Shown piece after piece: positions 45,743 through 57,920 of a DNA stretch of 64,000 bases; the first letter of the stretch is position 1; every line of letters begins with the position of its first letter. Below the pieces are notes generated by a model. It ran no database searches. It saw nothing but the letters and a program-made list of their open reading frames with translations, and was not told where the DNA came from. The position numbers and the translations under genes are program-made. The DNA comes from Ceratotherium simum simum (taxonomy: Eukaryota > Chordata > Mammalia > Perissodactyla > Rhinocerotidae): positions 5,671,224-5,735,223 of the forward strand of contig NW_004454178.1 in assembly GCF_000283155.1 (NCBI RefSeq), written 5' to 3'.

Positions 45743-45961
45743 CTTTTTACTTCCTCATGCAGCTGCTTTTTAGTCCAGTGAGGAACTTTGATGGAGCCAT
45801 ATAAGAGGAGGTGTTCCTTGGTAGTGAGGTAACTAAACAAGACATCGTGCTGCATGCAGACCCCCATGTTCTTCCGTACGGTGTGTAGGTCTGTTTTGAT
45901 ATCTTTTCCATAAACAAAGATGGTACCTGCTGAGGCCCCAAACAGCCCGGTCAACATGGAG
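45743..45961 (-). CDS. ABCA12: ABCA12 exon 29 (window exon 10), NBD1 Q-loop
   Basis: 219 bp, window residues 524-597, SMLTGLFGASAGTIFVYGKD to LHEEVK. The Q-loop Gln is in CMQHDVLF (window residue 561). The usual ABCA spelling here is CPQHDVLF; Met for Pro is, from memory, also the human ABCA12 form. Acceptor ttccag|C, donor AAAAG|gtcagt. Confidence 0.98.
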
Positions 45962-46234
45962 CTGGAAATGAAGAAATGATAAATTAGGTGGGAACAAGCA
46001 TTTAAGCTAGATTTTAGGACTAAATGTATCTCAGTTTTTAGCAAAAAATTTCACAGTGTATATCCTCAGGTGAGGTCAAGCTATGAAATAAAATGGTATT
46101 AAATGGGAATAAAAATAATTACTTTCAAGCATTTGATAATTTACAGTGTTAATAAACACCACATAATGATGATGATGACGGTGGTGAGGTGGTAATAATG
46201 TTAGAAATTGTTGTGCTCTTTAATTGCAAGTACA

Positions 46235-46890
46235 CTCTCTCCTTGAGCAAACTCATGCACTTCCCTGGTATCAGATAGAATCTACAGGTCATTACGTCTC
46301 AAATTTATATCTCTAGCCCAGACCTCAGCACTCAGTTTGGACTTGCTCTATCTATCCAACAGACAATGCCACTCCTCCATGCAATGTCTTACGGGGCCTC
46401 AAACTCAACATGTTTAAAAGTTAACTCATGATCTTTGCCCTCAAACCCTTGCCCTCATTGATGTTACCTCTTTCACCACATGACGAATGTATATACTGGT
46501 TGCACAAGCCTGGAATCCAGAAGTTGTTTTTGCATCCTCATCCTATCTCAATCTCCTGACTCACCCATATCTCTCCATTTTCCCAGCCAGTACCATAGTG
46601 CAAGCTGCCATCACCAATTACCTACCATCGGCTGTAGGCTCCTGACTCTATTTCCCAGATGGTCTTTGGTCATCTCAGTCTCTTTCTCTACACTGTAACT
46701 GGAGTATTCTCACCTAGATAACTCCTCATCGTCTTTCAGCTAGTTGGTGAACTGGGCGATTACTTAATATCTGTCTTCTCCACTAAAACGTAAGCTCCAT
46801 GAGGTCAGGGAGAGGACTGCTTTCTCACCCTCTCTCTCAGTACCTAACTCGCGCCTTGCACATAATAGACCCTAAATGGTTCTTGTGGAT
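46235..46890 (+). repeat. L2 fragment, long (sense)
   Basis: 'gtacactctctccttgagca' through 'tagtgcaagctgccatcacc', 'taagctccatgaggtcaggg' and 'cgcgccttgcacataataga' follows L2 toward its 3' end. Confidence 0.8.
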
Positions 46891-48087
46891 TAAACAGAGA
46901 ATCAATACAATACACAATTCTTCCCATGAAAACACATTGAAATACAAATAATATACTTCATTCTTTATATTCAGAAAATGAAACGGGGGCTGTCTCTGCT
47001 AAAATTACAGCCTCTTCAAAAGCCTTCTCTATCCTTTTTATTCCTTGGCCTCTAATTGCCTATTAGAAGTCTTGCCTTTTAAGCATTGAATTCTCACTAA
47101 AAAGCTAACTTGAATTTAAACAGGTCATACAAATGAGAACAGCTGCATGGTCACTCATTTCATGACCTTCCTTTGTCTCCTTTTATTTAAAAAAAAATAA
47201 TAATAATTTGAATTTTTTGGCAGCCACTGAGCTTACTCATGATGATACTAAACAGGATATCCAGCAACTGACACTGTTTCTCAAATAACGGATAGAGCAC
47301 CAATAGCTTCTTAGAGCTGACTCCTAGCTAAGCGATGTGGGCCACTGGAGGTGAATCGCAAAAAGAAATTCAGAAGCACGTCACTTTAAAAACCTTTGAA
47401 TCTCTTCTCCATTCAGACACAGGAAAATGCTAGTGAAGTGAAGCGTGAGAAAGAACAGCCCATGTGTCACTCGAGGCCTTTTTGATCTATCCCCGATAAC
47501 TGGGGAGTCTTTTGTTTCTTTAGGAATCAAGGCAAGGGCTCCCTGTCATGGAGAAGCTGGGCTGAGTGTGTTTATATCGGGGTGTGTCAACTCAAACTTT
47601 TACATGGGCCAGGATAGAAATGCAAATACATGAAACAGACTGGGTGTATGAGGCAGTACAGATTGGTGGGGACCAGGGATGAACCAGAAAGAAGACACTC
47701 CCTTTAAGAGAACAGTTCAACCAATTGTCCCTACCGAAGACTGTAGACCCAATGTTGATAATAACTTCCTATTACATAAGAGATGTCACAAATATTTATT
47801 TTTATTAGGAAACTCCTCCATTTTTAAACATTGGCATTGAATTAAAAATTTTAAGTAGTACCAGGCGGGCCAACACTAGGTAGACCAAATAAACCTAGCT
47901 GGTGGGCCCAATCTGGCTTTTGAGCTCACAGTTTGAGACCGCTGATTTAGACTCCATTCTACAGTATACAAGTTGAGCTATTTTAATCCATTTGGGAGAT
48001 GTAATAACTATTTTTAATGAAAGACGTGAGGAAATATTAAGTAATATGCTTCCATGACAATAGTAACGTACATGAAAAGTAACATAC
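46891..48087 (-). other. ABCA12 intron 9, right part, nothing recognised
   Basis: About 1.2 kb without a named repeat. Confidence 0.5.
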
Positions 48088-48274
48088 ATGGTAGTAGTTT
48101 TCCCAGCTCCATTGGGTCCCAGCAATGAAGTAATATGACCTTCATAAAAGTTCAGATTGAGGTTATCAACAGCAATTTTTGAGCCATAGATCTTTGTGAC
48201 CCCATGCAGGGCAACCCCAACTGTGAGATCTTTAGGTTCAGGCTCAATGTTGGAGGGAAACATGTATTCAGGAC
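48088..48274 (-). CDS. ABCA12: ABCA12 exon 28 (window exon 9), NBD1 Walker A
   Basis: 187 bp, window residues 462-524. It starts [20 protein letters not shown] and ends in the Walker A P-loop GPNGAGKTT (window residues 514-522), which binds ATP phosphates. Adding 864 gives about 1378-1386 in human numbering, consistent with the known NBD1 site. Acceptor ctccag|GT, donor ACCAT|gtatgt. Confidence 0.98.
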
Positions 48275-49200
48275 CTGGAGAGAAATCAGCAGAAGAGTAT
48301 AAGCCCACAAATAAGGAAAATGCAGCCAGAGTTAGAATTTTGTCTAATTAAAAATTGAAGACTATAACAATACAACACTTCAAGTAAAAAACAATTTCAG
48401 AAACAAATGATCAATTATAGTTTTCAGTCTCCTCACTTGGTTAAAGAATAAATGAGAGTGGGAAACCACATTCTCTAAGGTTTATATCACCCTTATCTGT
48501 CAGAAAAAGTAGTTCTAGCATACAGAATCATAATGATGAATTATCCTTTATTCAACAGATCTCAAATATTCAAAAGACAAGTCTACGTCTTAGTCCTCTG
48601 AGTGAATAGGATGATACCAATTTATGGAATAAATGTCTACAAGGTGTGATTTTACAGTGATAAGGCTAGCTCAGATCTGTGGTTTATAGAATCCAGTTCA
48701 TTAATTACTATCTACATTTCCTTCAGGCATCACAAAAAGACCACTTATATGGGTCAAATTTATAAAGATGACCTACTCACCCAATATCAGTAAGACATAA
48801 GCTTTAAACTGTTGGTCCGGTGTGGGTGATGGGTTATGCTAAATTATCCATACTTGTTACTTGGGTTACTCCTTATGACTAGTGACAGATGGCTAGAGTT
48901 ACGGGTGCAGACTGTGGCCAAGGAATAAAATTTTTCTCTGTGTCAGTCTAACTGGACCACAAAGGGATCTGCAATCTTGGCCTAATTAGCACCATATGCT
49001 AGCCAACTGAGCTAATGAGCCCAGAAAAAGCCACAATTTAATCTCCATAAGACTCCAAACACATATGTGTAGACATATTCATCCATGACTAAAAGCATGA
49101 TAATTTTACCGTTTAGAAAAACATAATTAAAATCACTAGTCATGCAAATTGTATATCACTTGTCTCATAATAATGCTTGTTGTCGACCTACTTGTCTTAC
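48275..49200 (-). other. ABCA12 intron 8, nothing recognised
   Basis: 926 bp between exons 27 and 28 without a named repeat. Confidence 0.55.
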
Positions 49201-49347
49201 TGGCAGACGGGTTGGTGTTCTGCATCATGATGTTAGTAAACATAAGGCCATTGCCCTTCTCATGCTTCACGTCTGCACAACCCAGTCGCTCCTTCCAATA
49301 GGAAGGAAGGATTGGAAAATACCACGGAGCTGCCATACCATATGTAC
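49201..49347 (-). CDS. ABCA12: ABCA12 exon 27 (window exon 8), TMD1-NBD1 linker
   Basis: 147 bp, window residues 413-462, GTYGMAAPWYFPILPSYW onward to MMQNTNPSA. This is the PWYFP..YW motif typical of the segment between the last TMD1 helix and NBD1 in ABCA proteins. Acceptor attacag|GT, donor GCCA|gtaaga. The donor is fixed by phase: A|GT gives Ser before PEYMF in the next exon. Confidence 0.96.
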
Positions 49348-49534
49348 CTGTAATAAACACGTATTAGGAAAAGCAATTATTAGCTGACTGTTAACATTAA
49401 GCAACAGAAGCCAAACAACAGAATACTATATATGGTTCAGTAAGCATTTTCATTTTTTTGATGCTATATAAAACTAAAGAGTAGTCTTAGCTTCCAAAGT
49501 AAAGTAAAAAAAAAATGTAGCCTTTCTTTTATCC

Positions 49535-49810
49535 TTTTTTTTTAAACAGCTTCATTGAGGTGTAATTATATACCACAAAATTTACTTATTGTAAGTGTAG
49601 AGTTTGATGATTTTTAGTAAATATATAAAGTTGTGCAACCATCACCACAATCCATGTATTAGAACATTTCTAGAACTCCAAAAATTTTTCTCATGCCCAT
49701 TTGCAAATTATCCCTGCTCCCACCCCAAGTCCCAATCACTGATCTGCTTTCTGTCTCTACATATTTGTCTCTTATAGAAATTTTATATAAATGGAAGAAT
49801 ACTCTTTCAT
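49535..49810 (-). repeat. LINE-1 3' UTR fragment (antisense on +)
   Basis: 'agcttcattgaggtgtaatt', 'agttgtgcaaccatcaccac', 'ttttatataaatggaagaat' are reverse L1M 3' UTR. Confidence 0.88.
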
Positions 49811-50210
49811 TCATTTATAGCATCAGAAAAATGTACAAATATAAATAAGACTTAGTGGAAAAACTCCTAGCAGGTTAAAAGTGATGACCACTTGAGACCT
49901 AGGAGAGGAAACCCAGCTAGGCTTTTTCTATTAAGATTTGGTAAATTCTGTTTAGGAGACTTGGGTTTTGCCTTATAATATCTCACATGACCGTTTGGAA
50001 TGACTGGATTCCTTTTTCCTTTAAAAGAACATCAGAGAAGTAATTCACCAGGGCATTATCTCATCCTAAAAAATTTTGCTTAGTTTTGGGATTTAAGTAT
50101 TTTGGGGGGGAGATTGTATACAGCAAATCAAATATTAAAAAATATATATTAGTTGATTTATAATGATGACAACCATAAAAAGCATATATCTATAGGAAGC
50201 ATGTTCATAC

Positions 50211-50345
50211 CTGGGAAAACGTTCCTGACATACCAGGCAATAAGGAAATAAATGAAGGAGTCAGCTAGGATCAGACAGCACAGCCAGCCAAATGAGGTGG
50301 TGTCGTTCTGAACTGGGGAACTGTACATATTTTCCCACTGAAGAC
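50211..50345 (-). CDS. ABCA12: ABCA12 exon 26 (window exon 7), last TMD1 helix
   Basis: 135 bp, window residues 368-413. LQWENMYSSPVQNDTTSFGW leads into the membrane segment FGWLCCLILADSFIYFLIAWYV (about 386-407) and then NVFPG. This is the final helix of TMD1 before the chain enters the cytosol. Acceptor tttttag|GT, donor TTCCCAG|gtatga. Confidence 0.97.
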
Positions 50346-50433
50346 CTAAAAAGTGAGCACACGTACTTATTCTTCTGTGAGACGTATTGCAGTTGCGAAA
50401 GATTAAGATCAGTTTTGAAGAAAGTGAACCTAC

Positions 50434-50503
50434 CAATGCCCTGTTCCTCGTATCTTGCGATGTATTGACTCGCATAACTGAACGCTGTTGGGGACAGCAG
50501 GCT
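50434..50503 (-). CDS. ABCA12: ABCA12 exon 25 (window exon 6)
   Basis: 70 bp, window residues 345-367 plus one base, SLLSPTAFSYASQYI to EEQGI. Acceptor ttcacag|AGC, donor GGCATTG|gtaggt. This is the TAFSYA region of ABCA transporters, the luminal-side helix of membrane domain 1. Confidence 0.96.
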
Positions 50504-51608
50504 CTGTGAAGAAAATAAACAGCAACGACAGTTCTTGTAGATTTCACACATCTCACCCAGAGGGATCTTAATGTACTTAAAACTTTGGACGCTTATAAAG
50601 ATAAAATTAACACTACCTCTCTAAGCATATTTAAAAATACAGAGGTCCCTTACCAAGCACACTACTACTCTGAAAGAAGAGGAGAGGAAATAGCAGAAGA
50701 CAAATGCAGGAAAATTATAACTTGGAAAATATTTTTCAAAAATCCAAACTATAGATCTAAACTTACTAAATATTGCTCAGCAATTTATAAAATAGGTAAT
50801 TACAGGGTAATGCAATGTTAAGATTAAAGTTAAATAAAATGTTAGGGGCCAAAAGATGTTTTTACTTCATAAATTGATTTCAGGTAATAGAAGTATGATG
50901 AATGAAAATATCAATTGATTGAATGCTTATAATGCAAAAAATTAAAAAATTAAATGTTTAAACCCAAAGTAGTCAGTGTTAAATGAAAGTTACTTATCAC
51001 TTTCTATTTCCATAAACAGCAAAGTTTTAATATGACTCTCAGTCGACGATGAGATTTACTTCGGCTTTCCAAGTTTCAAAGTCAGTAATCTTAATGCTTT
51101 TGTTAAAATTCTTAAATTAATTTAGTACTTTTGAATTGAAAAAGCATGATTCAAAATTGGTTATATGCTATCAGTACATTTGTCTTTACGCCTATAAATT
51201 ATATCATATGCCATGAAAACCATGAGAATTACTCATATGTGACAATAATTCCAGTAATAGAGGCTCTAAGACATTTAAGTAATTGAACCAGAGAGAAGTC
51301 AGAATTCTTGATGATATTTAAAATGCCATATATTACATTTTAACTGTTTTTTTCTTCAGGTACTATTTCTCAACAGCATCACATATTATAGTTTTAGAAA
51401 CTCTGGGGCAAAAATTTCCTTTTAATAGTCTTATGCTGGTATGGTATACGACAATGTAGAAAAAACTATCATTAGGACAATTAAGCTTATTTTGCTATCA
51501 ATGAACTTTTAAATTTAGATAAGTGTACTTTCACCTTGAGAGTATAAAAACAAAAAAAGCGTCCGTTCTTTTCACACACTGGCCATTCAGTTGTGACGGG
51601 TGACTCAC
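50504..51608 (-). other. ABCA12 intron 5, nothing recognised
   Basis: 1.1 kb AT-rich intron without a named repeat. Confidence 0.55.
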
Positions 51609-51938
51609 CATGAATACTTTTACTACATAGCTCAACTCGTTCTCAACTGTAACCAGAACAATAAATGGAAAAAAGGCAATGATATAGATGAGGCTTCCAA
51701 TCAGAGCTGCGATGTTGGTGTTGTTGAAGAAGACACTGATAAGATAGCTCATGGAAATAACCGAGAAGCTGTAGTCCGAGAAATACAGGAACAAAATGAA
51801 GCCATTTGTTTTAGGAAGAATATTGCCAAACTTGAGTATAATGATGAGGATGACGATGGTAACCAGTAAAAATCCAACGCTCTCTATAAGCCAGGCAAAA
51901 AAGTGGCTGCAGGAGTTCACACCCATCATCTTCATGTA
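51609..51938 (-). CDS. ABCA12: ABCA12 exon 24 (window exon 5), TMD1 core
   Basis: 330 bp, exactly 110 codons (window residues 235-344), phase 0 at both ends. It opens with the ABCA-family motif YMKMMGV and has three membrane segments: about 247-270 (FFAWLIESVGFLLVTIV..), 280-305 (GFILFLYFSDYSFSVISMSY..) and 310-330 (IAALIGSLIYIIAFFPFIVL). Acceptor ttacag|TAC, donor TTCATG|gtgagt. It sits next to the 5.9 kb intron, the largest fully contained in the window. Confidence 0.98.
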
Positions 51939-52408
51939 CTGTAAAAAGGAGAAAGGGTTAACTGCTTCTAAAGCCGATATACTCTCAAATATCAATTATT
52001 CCTGTACCATGCCAAAATGCTCATGAGACTTTGTTCATGAAATGAGGCATTTTAATGATTTACATAATTATTTACATAATAAGTATTTGTCTGTGCTTGC
52101 TATGTGAAATTAATATGACCATTTATGCCAGCCTCGTCTTAGATTGTATGCTCCCAGAGTGTCGCAACATAATGTGTTCTTTTTTTTTTAATTCCATGTT
52201 ATAACTGGTATCTAACTGATGACTCCAGATTAAACTAATTTAGAATAGATCATCAAAATTTATGGTATTCCTTGCAGAATTTTACAACATAAATTTGACA
52301 TTTGTGGCGACATGAAGATTTCAAGCTGGTGAAAAACCATGGTTTATTTTAAATTCAATGTAGGGACTGAGATAATAAAACTCCACACATATATATACAA
52401 ACTCCATA

Positions 52409-52439
<31 letters not shown>

Positions 52440-55400
52440 TTTGCTAAACATTAATGAACAACACAATCAATATTCATGTTCCTGAGAGAAATAGAAGAGA
52501 CCTGATTCCTAAGAATTTAAAACATGGGAACTTTGAAGGGAGACTTTCTGCCTTTTGCCACGGCTTCCCCATCCTTAAAATCATTGGCAGTCTAGTTCAG
52601 GTTTATCATCTTTGTTTTCCAAAAAGACATTCATACACACAAAATAAACTCATGTATCTGAGATAATCTATATATCTTTCTCAATTGCTATTCTTTAATA
52701 ACTCAGTGATACCTCTAGAGGCCAAGGCATTCCACCAAGGTAGAAAAACACACGAGCACGATGTGTTTAGGCATTAACTCAAAAGGATTCTGAAAGATCT
52801 GAAGTCCCCTGGACCTGGCTGTCTAGAATCTGTTGACATGTGGTACTTTGGGGGAACCTGGATATCCTGGTTTCCAGTTTTAACAATACATAATTAATTT
52901 TGAGCTTATGAATCCAATATTTCATTTAAAAAAAGAACAAAAGAAATGCTCCATTAACAGCTTTATAATCCAGTATTTTCATAAAATCAAGCATTTTCAA
53001 TGGCTCCATCCCGTTAAATCTAACTTGTCTAGGAAAAAAACATAGTGAATATGCTGATCTTTTCCTCTACAAGCAAAAGAGAAAATTTTACTTTCTGCCT
53101 TTGCAACTTATCACATTTTGATAACTCTGCTGCTCTGGTTGTTACCATGGAAACGGCTACCTGACTGCCAATAGTCTAAGCTGTGGGCCTTAAACTAATC
53201 ACCACTGAGAAAAAGCCGGTGACTTTTCCTCTTAACTTTGCCCTCGTCTTCACCCGCTTCTCTCCTAGTGCTTCTCTCCTCCCGGCCCTGCCACCCTTTG
53301 CAGTAAAGACTCAAACTATATTTCCATAGGAATGGAAGTATGGGTCAAAGTAAAAAAGTCAGCGTGCAGTGAAGATTCACCATGAAGATCCCCTCCAATT
53401 GCTACATATCTATCACTGAAAACAAAATTACATTTCAGGGTGAAAAAAGACCCCCGGGTCTTATTTTAGAAATTCTTTCCCTGCATCCCTACCCATTTGA
53501 GAAAATTTACTGTGTCATGTTTTACGACTACACTTCAGAGATACTCCCCTATTCAAATATGACCACACTACGTTGGCTGTTTTTATTTGCTTTTCCTGCT
53601 ATTTTTATTTCGAGTTTTTTACTGAGTTTATACCTATTTGAATATAATCAAATGAAGAGTTATGGAACCCATATAACTACTCCAAAGCTGACATTCGCCA
53701 CCTATTTTCATGGGCCCTATATGAAAAATACTTTCCTCCCAATAGCAATGTATGTCAGTAGGAGACAATGTCAATATATCTCACGAGGTGGATATAAAAT
53801 ATCCAGGACACTATCAAGGACATGAAATAAAGCTGACTTCATGTGTATAAATGTGTTTTCCTTCCTTGACAATTGATAGCTGCAGTATAAAACATTTACG
53901 TATCTAGAAAATTCTCCATTCATAGCCTTGTTAAAAGATAATTTGGCAAACCTGAAGACCAGGACTAAAGGTGTTTACCACTGTAATTTTGAAATTTTTG
54001 AGACTCAAGATCAGATTCTTATTCCTAAGAGTTGATAAAAGTTGGAGGTTGATCATTGCTTTTTATTGAAATAGCTCGAGTTAGATGCTTCCAAAAGTAT
54101 CCACTACTTAGCATTCTACCATGAAACTTCAGTGTTCAACTTCGGGATTTTATGCCATGAGGAGAACAGCTGTTATTCATATAGAGAAAGAGCAAGGAGA
54201 GCGTGTAAGTCATCCATAAATTATCCAGATTCACCGCCAACTTCGTTACAAAAAACAAGACCAAACTTGCTGATGGAAGAGGGCCCGCAGAGAACGGCCA
54301 GCTATGCTTTCTTAGATGTCATTAGTTCCTTCTCAAACTGACAGATGTCAGGTGCCGGCTTTGTAAGCAAAGAGTCACTTGTCTCCAGCCTCCCAAACCT
54401 GCCAGAGAAATTCTTCAACAGCTGATAACCTGTTGCTCAAGGAAAACCACTGTGCATAGTGGCCAAAGTCTGCCCCAGCTTACAGCAGAAAATAATGAGA
54501 AGAACGAGATTCTGTAAGATCTTGCATAAACATGTTGCCACATTCAAGAGAAGCTTATGCACAGGCATTGATATTCATGCTGTCAGGAAAAGAAATCACA
54601 AATATTCATATATTCACTTGACAGCAATGTCTTTATTGAATTCAACAAGAATGTCAAGCACTAATTTATAAGGAATAATAACATTTTCTACCTTAATTTT
54701 TAAAATTCTCTTAACAATAAACATTAATATTATTTTTTTTAGTAAGATATAAAGGACGCTGTGACCATTATTTGGAATATTGCAAATTCCCACTGGTGGG
54801 ATGGATAGTGTATGTCAGGAAAGCATAGAAAGTTGTCTAAAGTGAGACACCAAAGGACTAATAATCCTTGCATAATTCTTGATAACTGCTCTGCATCCCA
54901 CAGATATTTAAGGTTACCTGTCTGAACTGAGAGAGAACAATTTCAAAATTTTGTCTCCAACTGAATATAAGCGCTGAAATCCCCATAAATGACTTACATT
55001 AGATCAAATAGATGAAACTAATCCGTAAGTCAAGAAAATAATATGAAAAAGTACGTGTTATAAAATCAGGTTTTGTATAGCTTTAATATTTTAATTCTTA
55101 AAAGCAAAGAATGCAGAAAAAACAATCAAAAAGCATTTTGAAATAGTTTGTTTTTTTAAACGGCAGTCTTCATTTCATCAATAAAGTTATTGAGCATTAA
55201 TATTTGTGCTAATTTCTTTAACAAGTTAAAGGAATTCACTGGAGTTGCATATCATAACAAGGTCAAGGATTAACAGCTTCATTGAAATAGCAACTAAGTT
55301 GGTTTTCTTGCCCAGATTTGAGAACAATTACAGAAGGAAAAACATATTTTTTTACCTTTTTGACTTAATTTGGAATGAGAAGGAAGTAGGGAGTGGGCAG

Positions 55401-55550
55401 CTTCAGACTTTAACTGAATATAAAAAAAGATGGTATTAAAGGTGATTTTGAATCTCAGGTAGCCTAAAAGAGTATCCATCATCATCTTCAAAAGTCCTGC
55501 TACTAAAATAAGATTGTAAGAGGGAAGGTAGCTCTGATATGGAAGAGGAT
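51939..55550 (-). other. ABCA12 intron 4, left part
   Basis: Part of the 5.9 kb intron. Contains a (TA)n plus T-run at about 52381-52442, a somewhat GC-richer patch near 53120-53310 with an X-box-like site, and a 147-codon + open frame (53382-53825) of unknown meaning. No named transposon seen. Confidence 0.5.
52381..52442 (+). repeat. (TA)n / T-run microsatellite
   Basis: Two TA tracts separated by 'caaactcc', the second of about 12 TA units running into 12 T. Confidence 0.9.
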
Positions 55551-55554
55551 TGGT

Positions 55555-55680
55555 TGGAAGTCAAGACACTTAAGTACTAACCCCAGGTCTACCATTAACT
55601 GGTTCTACAGTTTTCAGCAAGTCAGCTCTCACTTTCTGGGTTCAGTTTTTTCATCTTTAAAAAGGAGGAAGTTTGTTCAC
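55555..55680 (+). repeat. MIR SINE fragment
   Basis: 'ccccaggtctaccattaact', 'tcagcaagtcagctctcact', 'tttttcatctttaaaaagga' are sense MIR. Confidence 0.75.
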
Positions 55681-56019
55681 AACTGTGGGTAGTGGAGGGA
55701 GGCTGAGCAGGAGGAATATTCCACTCATGCCACACCCACTTCCATCAATTCATCTCACACATAGACTGTATTCCTTTGAATTCTGGACATCACTGATTTT
55801 AAGATGTGCTACGATTTTATATGCCACCAAGAAAGAAAAGTCACTGCCAAACAAATTATAATACTGATCTATCAAATGCATTCCAATTTCAGAGGCTTTA
55901 AAATGTGAAGAAAAAAATCATTATCTTGGAAATGACAAAATATGGATAGTTGAATCCTCCTCTGTTCTGCCAGTGAGAGAGCACATTCTGAAAGATACTG
56001 CTGAATGAAGTCTCGATGA

Positions 56020-56130
56020 CGAGACTTAGAGGTTAAGAGATTGGGCCCAAGTGACCAGGAGCTGGAAGACTCAAAGCCTGATTCTCTGATTCTAAGTTCA
56101 ATGATCTCCTACTCTAGGACTTTGACCCTC
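56020..56130 (-). repeat. MIR SINE fragment
   Basis: 'gacttagaggttaagagatt', 'gggcccaagtgaccaggagc', 'caaagcctgattctctgatt' are antisense MIR. Confidence 0.7.
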
Positions 56131-56329
56131 CATGATCAGGGGGTTAAATTTTGAAAACAGATGCTTGCAAAATGAAGACACAGAGCTGCCAAACAGAAAT
56201 TGGGTCATGGTTAAAAATACGTCTTTCAAGTCTTCAGTTGAGAAAGGACTGTTCATTATGCTGTGATATTTTTTGGTGACATATACAGATGCATTCAGGA
56301 AACATCACCTTCAAACACAAAATAATACA

Positions 56330-56455
56330 GTGTGTATGTATTTTATATGTATATATGTATATACATATATATGTGAGTGTATTTTATATATATACATAAT
56401 ACACACATATATATCACACACGTATATGTGTACATACACACACACGTACTTATGT
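56330..56455. repeat. Compound TA/TG/CA microsatellite
   Basis: Alternating purine-pyrimidine text: TGTGTATG, repeated TATATG/CATATA blocks and a CACACACACACG end. Nearly every step alternates, so it can form hairpins or Z-DNA-like structure. Confidence 0.85.
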
Positions 56456-57805
56456 TTACTAGGTATTTCTACCACAAATATTTTTAAGATAGATATTTAT
56501 TTTGAAGTAGAAAAAAACTCATTTTCTATCAGTTCTCTACTTCAAAGTTTTCCTTTAATCTGTGAAGATTCGCTTCTGAGTACCAGGAACCTAAAAGAGA
56601 AATATAAGATAGGAGCTTGCAACTAAAATTATGGTCCAGGGCATGGATTCAAGTTTCTAAATTGGAATTAAGAAACCATTGCACACAGTCCTGAATATAA
56701 CAGGGCTCAAACAAGTTGATGAGACATTTACCAAATTGTAACTGAAATATAAGAACGCAGCTGGGAGGGTCATCTAGAATTCAAATAGAAAAGGTAAGAA
56801 GTGTAGGTTCAAACTCTAGAACAACCCTGGAAGGCTGATGCTGAACTAACAAAAATGTGAAGCAGTAATTTGTACCTTGGAAGGAAAAATAATCAATTGC
56901 CTAGGAGCACTGGCAAAGTGAGTCTGAAAAGTACGAGTGGACTAACAGGTGACCCCAACCTCATTACTTCAGACTGTCAGCCAGGCCTTGCAATAATTAT
57001 CGTGCCCCGGTTTTGAAATGCTTCTGCTTTCTTTTCACTCCATGAGTGAGTGTAAGAAAGGATTCATTACAGGATGACCAGATAGAACATTTTCTATTCC
57101 AATACGATCCAAAAATCACACAATGCTTTTTTATAAATTCTAAAAAGGAGTAAGATATTTTGGATTTGAGGATAATGATAAAGAACATGCTCAAGAAGAG
57201 ATCAAGCTTTACATCCCAGGTCCTGTCTTCCATTGTTATATTATTAACCTAATCAGTAGCATAACACGAAATTCTTAGTCTCTATAAATCATGAGTCAGT
57301 GGGAGATAGAGGAGAAGGTAATTAAAGGAGACAAGGTATACTGGAAAGAGAATTCGATTCCCGAGAGCTGAAACAAGCCATATGTCCTTGCCTATATCTG
57401 TATCTGTATCTATATTTATATCTTCATTTGGATTTATTTAGTTACCATGCCAACAATCTCTTGCCTTAATAGTATTATTGTTGTTATTTAAACTTCCTCT
57501 GTTAGATCCTAAGTCCTACAGGTAACTTCTTGGGCAAAAATTACCCTTATCATAAATTGTACACAAATTTTATTCAAAATTATTCAGATTTTGTTTTTCA
57601 GAAGCACTTACAAAACAACTTCTATGTAACTTTTTGAGAAAACAAAATATTGCCTTATCAGCTGCGTTTATGATGCAGAAAATATTTTTCTATGTAATTC
57701 ATAAGGTATGGGTCAGGCTTTCTGACTTTGCATAGGCATGATGAAAATCATAGGAATTATTATACAAATAGAACTTATGCATAATAAGAAGAGATCTCAA
57801 CATAC

Positions 57806-57920
57806 CTCATGAAGCCGGAGGTCTTTCTCATAAACAAGCTTTTTTACAAATGCAGCTATAAATACGACCCAGGCAACCATGAGCACAATTGGAAGAGAAT
57901 AAGAGACACTGGTTAGGAAG
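57806..57920 (-). CDS. ABCA12: ABCA12 exon 23 (window exon 4), first segment of TMD1 in window
   Basis: 115 bp, window residues 196-234. It carries one clear membrane segment, SLPIVLMVAWVVFIAAFVKK, followed by the cytosolic ABCA motif LVYEKDLRLHE, the coupling-type helix that precedes YMKMMG in the next exon. Acceptor ttacag|C, donor CATGAG|gtatgt. Confidence 0.97.
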
